Shown here one piece after another: positions 7,169-12,858 of a DNA stretch of 13,597 nt. The notes beneath the pieces are model-generated. The model searched no databases and was not told the origin of the DNA. It worked only from the letters and a program-made list of their open reading frames with translations. This DNA is from Bacteroidota bacterium (lineage in GTDB: Bacteria; Bacteroidota; Bacteroidia; Bacteroidales; Rikenellaceae). The stretch lies in NCBI GenBank assembly GCA_023443765.1, contig JAEZTA010000134.1, positions 1-13,597 of the forward strand, written 5' to 3'. The first letter of the stretch is position 1, and the number at the start of each line of letters is the position of its first letter. Both the position numbers and the translations under genes were made by a program.

Positions 7169-7235
7169 GGTATTATTTTCCGTGCACAAAGATATCCGGA
7201 CAAGCGGCATGCCACAATACCTACAACAGGGTATT
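7169..7235. promoter_or_regulatory. Candidate operator: three AATACC/GGTATT copies around the regulator promoter
   Basis: AATACC at 7216-7221 and GGTATT at 7230-7235 form a 6-bp inverted repeat with an 8-nt spacer that overlaps the -33 element. A third copy, GGTATT, sits at 7169-7174 between the predicted transcript start and the ATG. Three copies of one hexamer in under 70 bp, placed on both sides of the start site, suggest a binding site, most simply for autoregulation. It is not a convincing terminator for the upstream minus-strand gene, because the stem is only 6 bp and AT-rich with no T run. Confidence 0.4.
7187..7218 (-). promoter_or_regulatory. Promoter of the hemerythrin-HTH regulator and efflux operon
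   Basis: On the minus strand, TATCTTTG (7187-7194) is an exact match to TAnnTTTG, and ATTG (7215-7218, close to the TTTG -33 element) lies 20 nt upstream, the expected spacing. Transcription should begin near 7181, giving a short leader to the ATG at 7161. This position rules out the GTG at 7215 as a translation start. Confidence 0.62.
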
Positions 7236-7236
7236 T

Positions 7237-9072
7237 TTAGCGGCGTCCGATGTCGGTATAGGTCGTCTGCAACATCGTGCGGCCCACGTCGAGCAACCCG
7301 GGGTTGGTCTCCGTCACAGCCTGCCCGCTCGTCGCGTCCCACACCGCCGCCCCCGAAGCATCGACCACGCCGAAGCCGTCGTTGAACGCATAGTAGGCGA
7401 ATTTACGCGGAGGCGCCGGGGCGAAAATATCCTTGCTGTAATCGAAGCCGTCGTGCGCGACACCCATCTGGGCGAGCAGCGTCGCGGCAATGTCGATCTG
7501 CGAAGCGTAGTCCTCCACGACGCGCGGCCCCGTGACGGCTCCGCCCGTCCAGATCATCGGGATCCGGTGGCGCAGCGGCTCGTTGTAGGCCAACGTTTTC
7601 GGATAAGGATACCCGTGGTCGGCGACCAGCACGACGAGGAGGTTCTCCCACGCGGGCGAAGCCTTCAGGCGGTCGATCATCTTCCCGACGCAATCGTCCG
7701 AGAAGGCCATCGCATTGAGCACCTTGTCCCCGAATTTCGCATAGGGAACGTCGAAGGGCGTATGGCTGCTCAGCGTCAGCAGCCCTGCCAGAAACGGCTC
7801 GCGGGCATCGCTCAGCGCGATCACCCGGTCGGCGAACCAGTCGCACATCAGCGCGTCGTCATAACCCCAGTCCGAGGCCGGAACGTCGAAACGCAGGTCC
7901 TTCTGCCAGACCAGCTCCTGCCACCCCGTAGCATACATATACGAAGCCTGATTCGTGAAATTGAGGTCACCGCCATAGGCGAAACTCGTCTTATACCCCT
8001 CGCCCGCAAGCGACCGCGCCACCGAAGGCAGGTTGCGGCTCTTGGCCGGGAGTTTCATGATCGACATGCGCGTCTGCGCCGGAAATCCGCTCAGAATCGC
8101 TACTTCACCGCGGTCCGTGCGGAATGAATTGGCAAAGAAATTCTCGAACCAGACGCCTTCGCGTTTCAGCCGCTGCATGTTGGGCATGACGGGTTCGCCG
8201 TCTACCACCTCGTCCATCACCGTACGGGCGAAACTCTCCAGAATCACGATCACCACATTGGGCCGCTGCGTGTTGAGCACCCGTTCGGTAGGACCCGCCG
8301 CCGGACCGTTACCCCGCAGGGCATCGAAATTCGCAGCACGCGTCGCCTCGTCGAAGAAGGGGTATTCGTCGGCATAGTCGGCCCGGTCGCCGAGGCTCGC
8401 CAGGAACGAGAAAACAGGGTTCGTGGCGGCATGGTTCAGAAACAACTTCGGGCTGAAATAGACCTTAGAAACGTTGGCCACCGAAGCCCCCAGTCCGCCG
8501 CGAATCGCCAGGAAATCGAATCCGGCGAGCAGCACGACGACAAGGCTCCCGGGCAGGGCCATCCGCCAACCGACGGGTTGCCCGTCGAAGATGTGCAGGA
8601 TACGGCGGTAAGCCCAGATCATCAGCCCGGCATACACCACGGCCAGCAGCGTCTGCCGCACGCCGAGCCAGAAATCGACACTCGCCATCGCCTCCTCGGG
8701 GTCGGTAAGGTAGATCAGGACGGTCGCATCGAGGCGAAATCCCCAATGCTCATACAGCGCGACATCGACGGCGAAGATCACAGCCGTCGCCACAGCGATC
8801 AGCACGAAATAAGCCGTCAGCACGCCCCACCACACCCTCGCCGGAATCCGCACCCACAGCGAGAGCAGCACAGCCAGAACAGGCAGTGCCGTAACATAAC
8901 CCGCAACCGTCATGTCGAGCGTCAGCCCATGCCACAGCACGTCCAGCCAACCCCCGAAACCGGCTCCTGCCGCTTCCTCGGCGTAATACGCCATAAAGAC
9001 GGGTTTCTGCACGGCCATCATAAGGACGGTCGCACAAAACACGGCAATGAGGAATGCGAGTTTTTTTTTCAT
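7237..9072 (-). CDS. LtaS-family membrane sulfatase-fold transferase (LTA synthase-like)
   Basis: A 611-residue inner-membrane enzyme. Five membrane segments fall at about residues 4-22, 53-74, 81-104, 134-155 and 172-191. A periplasmic alkaline-phosphatase/sulfatase-fold domain starts near residue 270 (NVVIVILESF). Residues matching the LtaS active site are present: E279 (metal), T319 in SFRTDRGE (nucleophile), H437 in SSHTPFD, and D485 with H486 in VADHG. The family moves phosphoglycerol or related phospho-groups from phospholipid onto polymers or glycans. Bacteroidota lack lipoteichoic acid, so the acceptor here is unknown; phosphoglycerol or phosphoethanolamine decoration of an envelope glycan is a guess. 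It begins with Met-Lys-Lys-Lys coded by an A9 run. It has its own predicted promoter and is followed after 75 nt by the regulator on the same strand. Confidence 0.9.
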   Translation of the reverse strand: MKKKLAFLIAVFCATVLMMAVQKPVFMAYYAEEAAGAGFGGWLDVLWHGLTLDMTVAGYVTALPVLAVLLSLWVRIPARVWWGVLTAYFVLIAVATAVIFAVDVALYEHWGFRLDATVLIYLTDPEEAMASVDFWLGVRQTLLAVVYAGLMIWAYRRILHIFDGQPVGWRMALPGSLVVVLLAGFDFLAIRGGLGASVANVSKVYFSPKLFLNHAATNPVFSFLASLGDRADYADEYPFFDEATRAANFDALRGNGPAAGPTERVLNTQRPNVVIVILESFARTVMDEVVDGEPVMPNMQRLKREGVWFENFFANSFRTDRGEVAILSGFPAQTRMSIMKLPAKSRNLPSVARSLAGEGYKTSFAYGGDLNFTNQASYMYATGWQELVWQKDLRFDVPASDWGYDDALMCDWFADRVIALSDAREPFLAGLLTLSSHTPFDVPYAKFGDKVLNAMAFSDDCVGKMIDRLKASPAWENLLVVLVADHGYPYPKTLAYNEPLRHRIPMIWTGGAVTGPRVVEDYASQIDIAATLLAQMGVAHDGFDYSKDIFAPAPPRKFAYYAFNDGFGVVDASGAAVWDATSGQAVTETNPGLLDVGRTMLQTTYTDIGRR

Positions 9073-9155
9073 CTTTTTAGATAACGCGAAACCCGTTTTT
9101 TAATTTTAGAGGTGCAGCTGTGAGGCATCGGGAAGTCCGGCACGGATGGAACATA

Positions 9156-9185
9156 CAAAGGTATTTCCCATTCGGGGCGGACGAA
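9156..9185 (-). promoter_or_regulatory. Probable promoter of the LtaS-like gene
   Basis: On the minus strand TACCTTTG (9156-9163) matches TAnnTTTG; a weak -33 candidate (TTCG, 9182-9185) is 18 nt upstream. The start would be near 9149, leaving a leader of about 76 nt before the ATG at 9072. The element includes AATACC (9160-9165 read on the minus strand), the hexamer repeated at the regulator promoter. The rest of the 147-nt gap to upp holds no other clear signal, and I see no terminator for upp. Confidence 0.42.
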
Positions 9186-9219
9186 CGATGTGCCGCAGAT
9201 GCCCTATAAAATCGAAAAA

Positions 9220-9876
9220 CTATATTTTTTCGCCATACGCAAGATCCCCGGCATCCCCGATGCCCGGAACGATGTAGGAGCGTGAAGTCAACTCCTCATC
9301 GACAACGGCCGTCCAAATCGTGGTGGTCAGCCGCGGCATGTTCTTCATGGCATAATCGAGGCCCTGCTCGCTGGCGACGACCGCTGCGACATGCGTACAG
9401 GCAGGCGTACCGCCCTTCTCGCAGAGCGCATTGTAGGACAGCACGAGCGACGATCCGGTGGCCAGCATCGGGTCGACCAGCAGCAGTGTCTTGCCTTCGA
9501 GGCTTCCGCACGAGATATATTCGACCTTCACGGTGAACTTGCCGTCCTTGGTGCTCTTGCGATAGGCCGAAACAAAGGCGTTCTGGGCGTCGTCGAAGTA
9601 GTTGAGAAATCCCTGGTGGTAGGGAAGCCCCGCACGGAGGATCGTCGCCACGACGATCTGCTCGTCGATCATTTCGACGGTGGCTTCACCCAGCGGCGTC
9701 TCGACGACACACGGTTTGTAGCTGAACGACTTCGAAATCTCGTAGGCCATGACCTCGCCGATGCGCTCCATGTTGCGGCGGAAACGCATCGAATCCTTCT
9801 GAATCTGCTTGTCGCGGATTTCAGCGATGAATTTGTTGAGAACGGTGTTCTGCTGGGAGAGAATATGCAACGTCAT
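9220..9876 (-). CDS. upp: Uracil phosphoribosyltransferase
   Basis: A 218-residue cytoplasmic enzyme that makes UMP from uracil and PRPP in pyrimidine salvage. The PRPP-binding loop is at residues 134-143 (VDPMLATGSS), with the family segments MRFRRNMERIGEVMAYEIS (30-48), ATILRAGLPYHQGF (77-90) and the uracil-binding end PGIGDAGDLAYGEK. Length is near the usual 208-218 and nothing appears to be missing. It starts 18 nt after the hflX stop on the same strand, so it is probably cotranscribed with hflX, although the two have no direct functional link. Confidence 0.95.
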   Translation of the reverse strand: MTLHILSQQNTVLNKFIAEIRDKQIQKDSMRFRRNMERIGEVMAYEISKSFSYKPCVVETPLGEATVEMIDEQIVVATILRAGLPYHQGFLNYFDDAQNAFVSAYRKSTKDGKFTVKVEYISCGSLEGKTLLLVDPMLATGSSLVLSYNALCEKGGTPACTHVAAVVASEQGLDYAMKNMPRLTTTIWTAVVDEELTSRSYIVPGIGDAGDLAYGEKI

Positions 9877-9894
9877 GATTGATGGGTTTGGTTG

Positions 9895-11115
9895 TCAATA
9901 GAGGAAATTATTGAACGGATAGCGCCCGGCATGGATTTCACGCACCATGCCGTACAGATCCGAGCGGAATTTTTCCAGGTTGGTCTTCGCCAGCGCCGAG
10001 AGGAAGATGCAGGGCGTATTGGCCTTGGCGATCCAACTCTGCCTGAGTTCCTCCAACGAAAGGTTCTCACGCGTCGCGGGCGTCAGGTCGTCCTCGTCTT
10101 TCTTAATATAAGTATAGGCATCGACCTTGTTGAAGACCAGGTAGACGGGTTTGTCACCGGCGCCAATCTCCTGCAAAGTCTGCTTCACGACGGCGATCTG
10201 CTCCTCGAACTGCGGATGCGAGATGTCCACCACGTGAATCAGCAGGTCGGCCTCGCGCACCTCGTCAAGCGTCGATTTGAACGACTCGATCAGTTCCGTG
10301 GGCAGCTTGCGAATAAAGCCCACGGTGTCGGACAGCAGGAACGGCAGGTTGTCGAAGACCACCTTCCGGACCGTGGTGTCGAGCGTCGCGAAAAGCTTGT
10401 TCTCGGCAAAGACCTCGCTCTTGGAGATCAGGTTCATCAGCGTCGATTTACCGACGTTGGTATAGCCGACCAACGCCACGCGGACCATTGCGCCGCGGTT
10501 CGAGCGCTGCACGGCCATCTGGCGGTCGATCTTCTTGAGGTCCTCCTTCAATTTCGAGATGCGGTTGCGGATGATGCGGCGGTCAGTCTCGATCTCACGT
10601 TCACCGGCGCCACCACGGGTTCCCGTACCGCCGCGCTGGCGTTCAAGGTGGGTCCACATACCCGACAGGCGGGGCAGCATGTATTCGTAATTGGCCAGTT
10701 GCACCTGCGTCTTGGCATAAGCCGTCTGGGCCCGCGACATAAAGATGTCGAGGATCAGGCGCGTGCGGTCCAGCAGGCGGCAGGGCATCTCCTTTTCGAT
10801 GTTACGCGTCTGCGACGGCGTCAGTTCGTCGTCGAAAATCACCACGTCGATCTCATGCTCCCTGCAATACGCGGCGATCTCTTCCAACTTGCCGGGGCCG
10901 ACATAGATGCGCGACGAAGGCTGCGGCAGGCGCTGCGTAAAGCGTTTTACCGAGCAGATATCGGCCGTCTCGGCCAGAAATTCCAACTCGTCGAAAAACT
11001 CCTCGGCCTGACGCGGGTCCTGGTTGTCGCGGATCACGGCGACCAGCACGGCACGTTCGCGGCAATCGACCGCGGCCGGGGAGGCAGGCTGGGGGTTCAG
11101 TTTATTTTCTTCCAA
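9895..11115 (-). CDS. hflX: Ribosome-associated GTPase HflX
   Basis: A 406-residue GTPase that binds the 50S subunit and splits stalled ribosomes under stress. The N-terminal HflX domain (FFDELEFLAETAD, KRFTQRLPQPSSRIYVGPGK, VVIFDDELTPSQTRNIE) is followed by a helical, Gly/Arg-rich linker (WTHLERQRGGTGTRGGAGERE, about residues 154-173, given in part) and the G domain: G1 GYTNVGKST (217-225), G3 DTVGF (263-267), G4 NKVD (329-332) and G5 SAL (373-375). There is a charged insert between G4 and G5 at about 333-363. No ATG or GTG lies before the conserved AVLVAVI; TTG at 11115 is the only reasonable start, with Glu-Glu-Asn following. No exact TAnnTTTG is seen upstream. It is the first gene of an hflX-upp pair. 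Confidence 0.95.
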   Translation of the reverse strand: MEENKLNPQPASPAAVDCRERAVLVAVIRDNQDPRQAEEFFDELEFLAETADICSVKRFTQRLPQPSSRIYVGPGKLEEIAAYCREHEIDVVIFDDELTPSQTRNIEKEMPCRLLDRTRLILDIFMSRAQTAYAKTQVQLANYEYMLPRLSGMWTHLERQRGGTGTRGGAGEREIETDRRIIRNRISKLKEDLKKIDRQMAVQRSNRGAMVRVALVGYTNVGKSTLMNLISKSEVFAENKLFATLDTTVRKVVFDNLPFLLSDTVGFIRKLPTELIESFKSTLDEVREADLLIHVVDISHPQFEEQIAVVKQTLQEIGAGDKPVYLVFNKVDAYTYIKKDEDDLTPATRENLSLEELRQSWIAKANTPCIFLSALAKTNLEKFRSDLYGMVREIHAGRYPFNNFLY

Positions 11116-11141
11116 AATAATTCTTGTTAACAGGATTCAAT

Positions 11142-11157
11142 TCCGGCTTTTGCCGGA
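11142..11157 (-). other. Short hairpin in the hflX leader
   Basis: TCCGGC (11142-11147) pairs with GCCGGA (11152-11157) around a 4-nt loop, 27 nt upstream of the predicted hflX TTG start. In the minus-strand transcript it would form a small stable stem with an AAAA loop in the 5' leader. No U run follows, so it is not a terminator. Confidence 0.4.
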
Positions 11158-11164
11158 TAAGCAA

Positions 11165-11179
11165 CGTGTTGCAAACACG
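11165..11179. promoter_or_regulatory. Palindrome upstream of hflX (possible operator)
   Basis: CGTGTTGCAAACACG is a 6-bp inverted repeat with a 3-nt centre; an overlapping GCAAC-GT-GTTGC palindrome covers 11161-11172. It lies between the terminator of the TonB unit and the hflX start, where the hflX promoter should be. It could be an operator or a small leader stem. Confidence 0.35.
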
Positions 11180-11191
11180 ATGCTACAAATA

Positions 11192-11220
11192 AGGGTATCC
11201 GCCCAAAAGCAGGATACCCT
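11192..11220 (-). terminator. Intrinsic terminator of the TonB unit
   Basis: On the minus strand, AGGGTATCC (11212-11220) pairs with GGATACCCT (11192-11200) across an 11-nt loop that can add two more G-C pairs. The transcript then reads TTATTTGT, a weak T tract. It begins 22 nt past the stop of the downstream TonB gene, the right place to end that transcription unit before hflX. Confidence 0.7.
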
Positions 11221-11241
11221 CAAAAAGTTCAGCTAAACGCC

Positions 11242-11919
11242 TTAGTTTTGCACGCGGAACTCGACCGGCAGGGTGTATTTCACACGCACCGTCTGATTCC
11301 GTTGTTTACCGGGGCTCCATTTCGGCGATTTACTCAGTACGCGGATGGCCTCCTCCGAAAGCGAGCGGTCGGGCGACTGCAACACCTCGATATTGGTCAG
11401 GCGTCCGTCCTTGTCGATCACGAACGAAAGTACTACGCGGCCCTGAAGATTGTTTTCGAGAGCAATCTGCGGAAACTTCACGTTCTGCATCACCCAGGTC
11501 CGGAAAGTCTCCAGGTTTCCATCCATAAACGACGGCATCGTTTCGGCTACCAGGAAAATCTCGTCCTCAACAGCAGGTTCTGCCTCGGGAACAACGAACT
11601 CGATCGGGTTCTCGGTATCGAAAATCGACATATCGACATCCGTCTCCATCTTCGCATTGTTATCCATGATCTGGATAACCTGGTTCGGGATGCGAATCTC
11701 AACCTTCCGGGGCTGTGTCTCCTTGGGCCGGTCGCGGGTTACGTCGATCATTTCGACATCATCGGCGACATAAGACAGGTCCACCTGTTCGATCCGGTAC
11801 TCTTTGGGCGCATAGGCAAACGCCGATATGACGAGTACAAGCGCCAGGACTACACCGATTTCCAATAAAAGGCCTCGCTTATTCCTAAGATCCGCCTTGA
11901 ATGATTTTTTAATTTCCAT
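11242..11919 (-). CDS. Energy transducer TonB, second tandem copy
   Basis: A protein of about 225 residues: a short cytoplasmic basic start (MEIKKSFKADLRNKRG), one membrane anchor at about residues 17-36, a periplasmic acidic linker, and a TonB C-terminal domain (from about residue 130: MPSFMDGNLETFRTWV, FPQIALENNLQGRVVLSFVI, PKWSPGKQ, VRVKYTLPVEFRVQN). With ExbB/ExbD (not in the window) it would pass proton-motive energy to outer-membrane SusC-like or siderophore receptors. The ATG at 11919 is chosen because it aligns with the paralogue's MEIKKS start; the in-frame ATG at 11931 would add MLTD. The linker lacks the Pro-Lys/Pro-Glu repeats of E. coli TonB. No promoter is seen in the 98 nt upstream, so it is likely cotranscribed with the copy at 12018-12701. 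Confidence 0.9.
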   Translation of the reverse strand: MEIKKSFKADLRNKRGLLLEIGVVLALVLVISAFAYAPKEYRIEQVDLSYVADDVEMIDVTRDRPKETQPRKVEIRIPNQVIQIMDNNAKMETDVDMSIFDTENPIEFVVPEAEPAVEDEIFLVAETMPSFMDGNLETFRTWVMQNVKFPQIALENNLQGRVVLSFVIDKDGRLTNIEVLQSPDRSLSEEAIRVLSKSPKWSPGKQRNQTVRVKYTLPVEFRVQN

Positions 11920-11978
11920 ATCAGTCAGCATTTAGGGGTTGGTCGGAAACGAATCGATGCAGCCTTATTTGCAGGAAC

Positions 11979-12000
11979 TCCGCCGCGGCTGCCGGGCGGA
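11979..12000 (-). other. GC-rich hairpin between the two tonB genes
   Basis: TCCGCC (11979-11984) pairs with GGCGGA (11995-12000), and the loop adds CGG-CCG pairs past a one-base bulge, leaving a 3-nt loop. In the minus-strand transcript this is a very stable stem 18 nt after the first tonB stop, followed by GTTCCTGC with no T tract. It may protect the upstream message or lower expression of the second copy. Confidence 0.4.
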
Positions 12001-12017
12001 TATTCCAGTCCCGGGTA

Positions 12018-12701
12018 TTAGTTCTGTACGCGGAAGTCTACCGGCAGGGTATACTTCACACGAACCACCTGGTTACGCTGTTTGCCGGGGCTCCACTTCG
12101 GCGACTTGTTCAGTACGCGGATAGCTTCCTCCGACAGCGAACGGTCGGGCGTCTGCAGCACCTGGATGTTGGTCAGGCGGCCGTCCTTCTCGATCACGAA
12201 CGAAAGAACCACGCGGCCCTGGATACCGTTCTCAAGGGCGATCTGCGGGAACTTCACATTCTGCTGCACCCAGTTACGGAACGTATTGAGGTCTCCGCCC
12301 TGGAACGAAGGCATGGTCTCGGCAATCAGGAACGGCTGGTCGTCCTCGATGGTCTCTTCACCCACCTCGACCTGCTGGATCACCTCGGTGTTCTCGTCGA
12401 ACTCAGCAAAGTCCACCTCGGTCGTAATCTTCGTGTCGTTGGTCACGACCTGCAGCAGGTCGGAGATAACCTTCACCTCGACACGCTTCGGCGTCTCGGG
12501 AGGCTTCTGGTCCTGACGGGTGATCTCGATGATCTCCTCCTCAACGATAGCTGCCTGCAAATCAATCTTTTCAATCGTGCGCTCCTTCGGCGTGTAAGCA
12601 AACGCCCCGATCACGAGGAAGAGCGATACGACCAAACCGATTTCGAGCAAAAGACCCCGCTTGTTCTCAAGGTCCGCTTTGGGTGATTTTTTAATTTCCA
12701 T
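12018..12701 (-). CDS. Energy transducer TonB, first tandem copy
   Basis: A 227-residue inner-membrane-anchored periplasmic protein of the TonB family. MEIKKSPKADLENKRG precedes a membrane segment at about residues 17-36 (LLLEIGLVVSLFLVIGAFAY). An acidic linker of about 90 residues follows, rich in Glu, Asp, Val and Thr, then the TonB C-terminal domain (MPSFQGGDLNTFRNWV, FPQIALENGIQGRVVLSFVI, TLPVDFRVQN). The C-terminal 100 residues are nearly the same as in the neighbouring copy, while the linkers differ. It is probably the promoter-proximal gene of the pair, with a TATATTTG element about 60 nt upstream. Its specific receptor partners cannot be told from the sequence. Confidence 0.92.
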   Translation of the reverse strand: MEIKKSPKADLENKRGLLLEIGLVVSLFLVIGAFAYTPKERTIEKIDLQAAIVEEEIIEITRQDQKPPETPKRVEVKVISDLLQVVTNDTKITTEVDFAEFDENTEVIQQVEVGEETIEDDQPFLIAETMPSFQGGDLNTFRNWVQQNVKFPQIALENGIQGRVVLSFVIEKDGRLTNIQVLQTPDRSLSEEAIRVLNKSPKWSPGKQRNQVVRVKYTLPVDFRVQN

Positions 12702-12759
12702 TTATTTTAAAAATTTTTAATTGTTCAGGTAGATACGTACATAGGTGCGCTATGCACCA

Positions 12760-12767
12760 CAAATATA
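12760..12767 (-). promoter_or_regulatory. Promoter of the tandem tonB unit (-7 element)
   Basis: TATATTTG on the minus strand is an exact TAnnTTTG match. The -33 region, 19 nt upstream, reads TGTG (12787-12790 area), a poor match. Transcription should start near 12753, giving a leader of about 50 AT-rich nucleotides before the ATG at 12701. Confidence 0.5.
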
Positions 12768-12820
12768 TGGATAAAAATTCAAAAAAGCACAGCCGGAGGA
12801 AAAAATCTTCATTTTTTACC

Positions 12821-12828
12821 TACTTTTG
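12821..12828 (+). promoter_or_regulatory. Promoter of rlmN (-7 element)
   Basis: TACTTTTG matches TAnnTTTG exactly, in an AT-rich stretch upstream of rlmN; no good -33 element is seen 19-21 nt before it. The transcript start would be near 12835, about 24 nt before the ATG. It is divergent from the tonB promoter, the two -7 elements being 53 nt apart. Confidence 0.5.
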
Positions 12829-12858
12829 CACTAGAAAACAGCCCCCGGAACCCCAAGA

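Noticed and set aside
7162..7215. N-terminal extension of the hemerythrin-HTH regulator from a GTG at 7215
   Set aside because: The GTG overlaps the predicted -33 element and lies upstream of the expected transcript start; the added residues are not family-like.
7216..7235. The AATACC/GGTATT inverted repeat as a terminator for the LtaS-like gene
   Set aside because: A 6-bp AT-rich stem with no T tract on the minus strand is too weak; its overlap with a promoter fits an operator better.
6319..8127. A 602-codon plus-strand open frame across the regulator and the LtaS-like gene
   Set aside because: It is antisense to two well-supported genes with intact motifs, spans their boundary, and its translation is His/Arg/Asp-rich with no recognisable domain. 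Long antisense frames are common in GC-rich coding DNA.
9892..11130. A 412-codon plus-strand open frame opposite hflX
   Set aside because: Antisense to a complete GTPase with G1, G3, G4 and G5 motifs; no domain of its own.
11920..11931. Four-residue extension (MLTD) of the second TonB copy
   Set aside because: The paralogue begins exactly at MEIKKS, and the nucleotide identity around that start is high in both copies.
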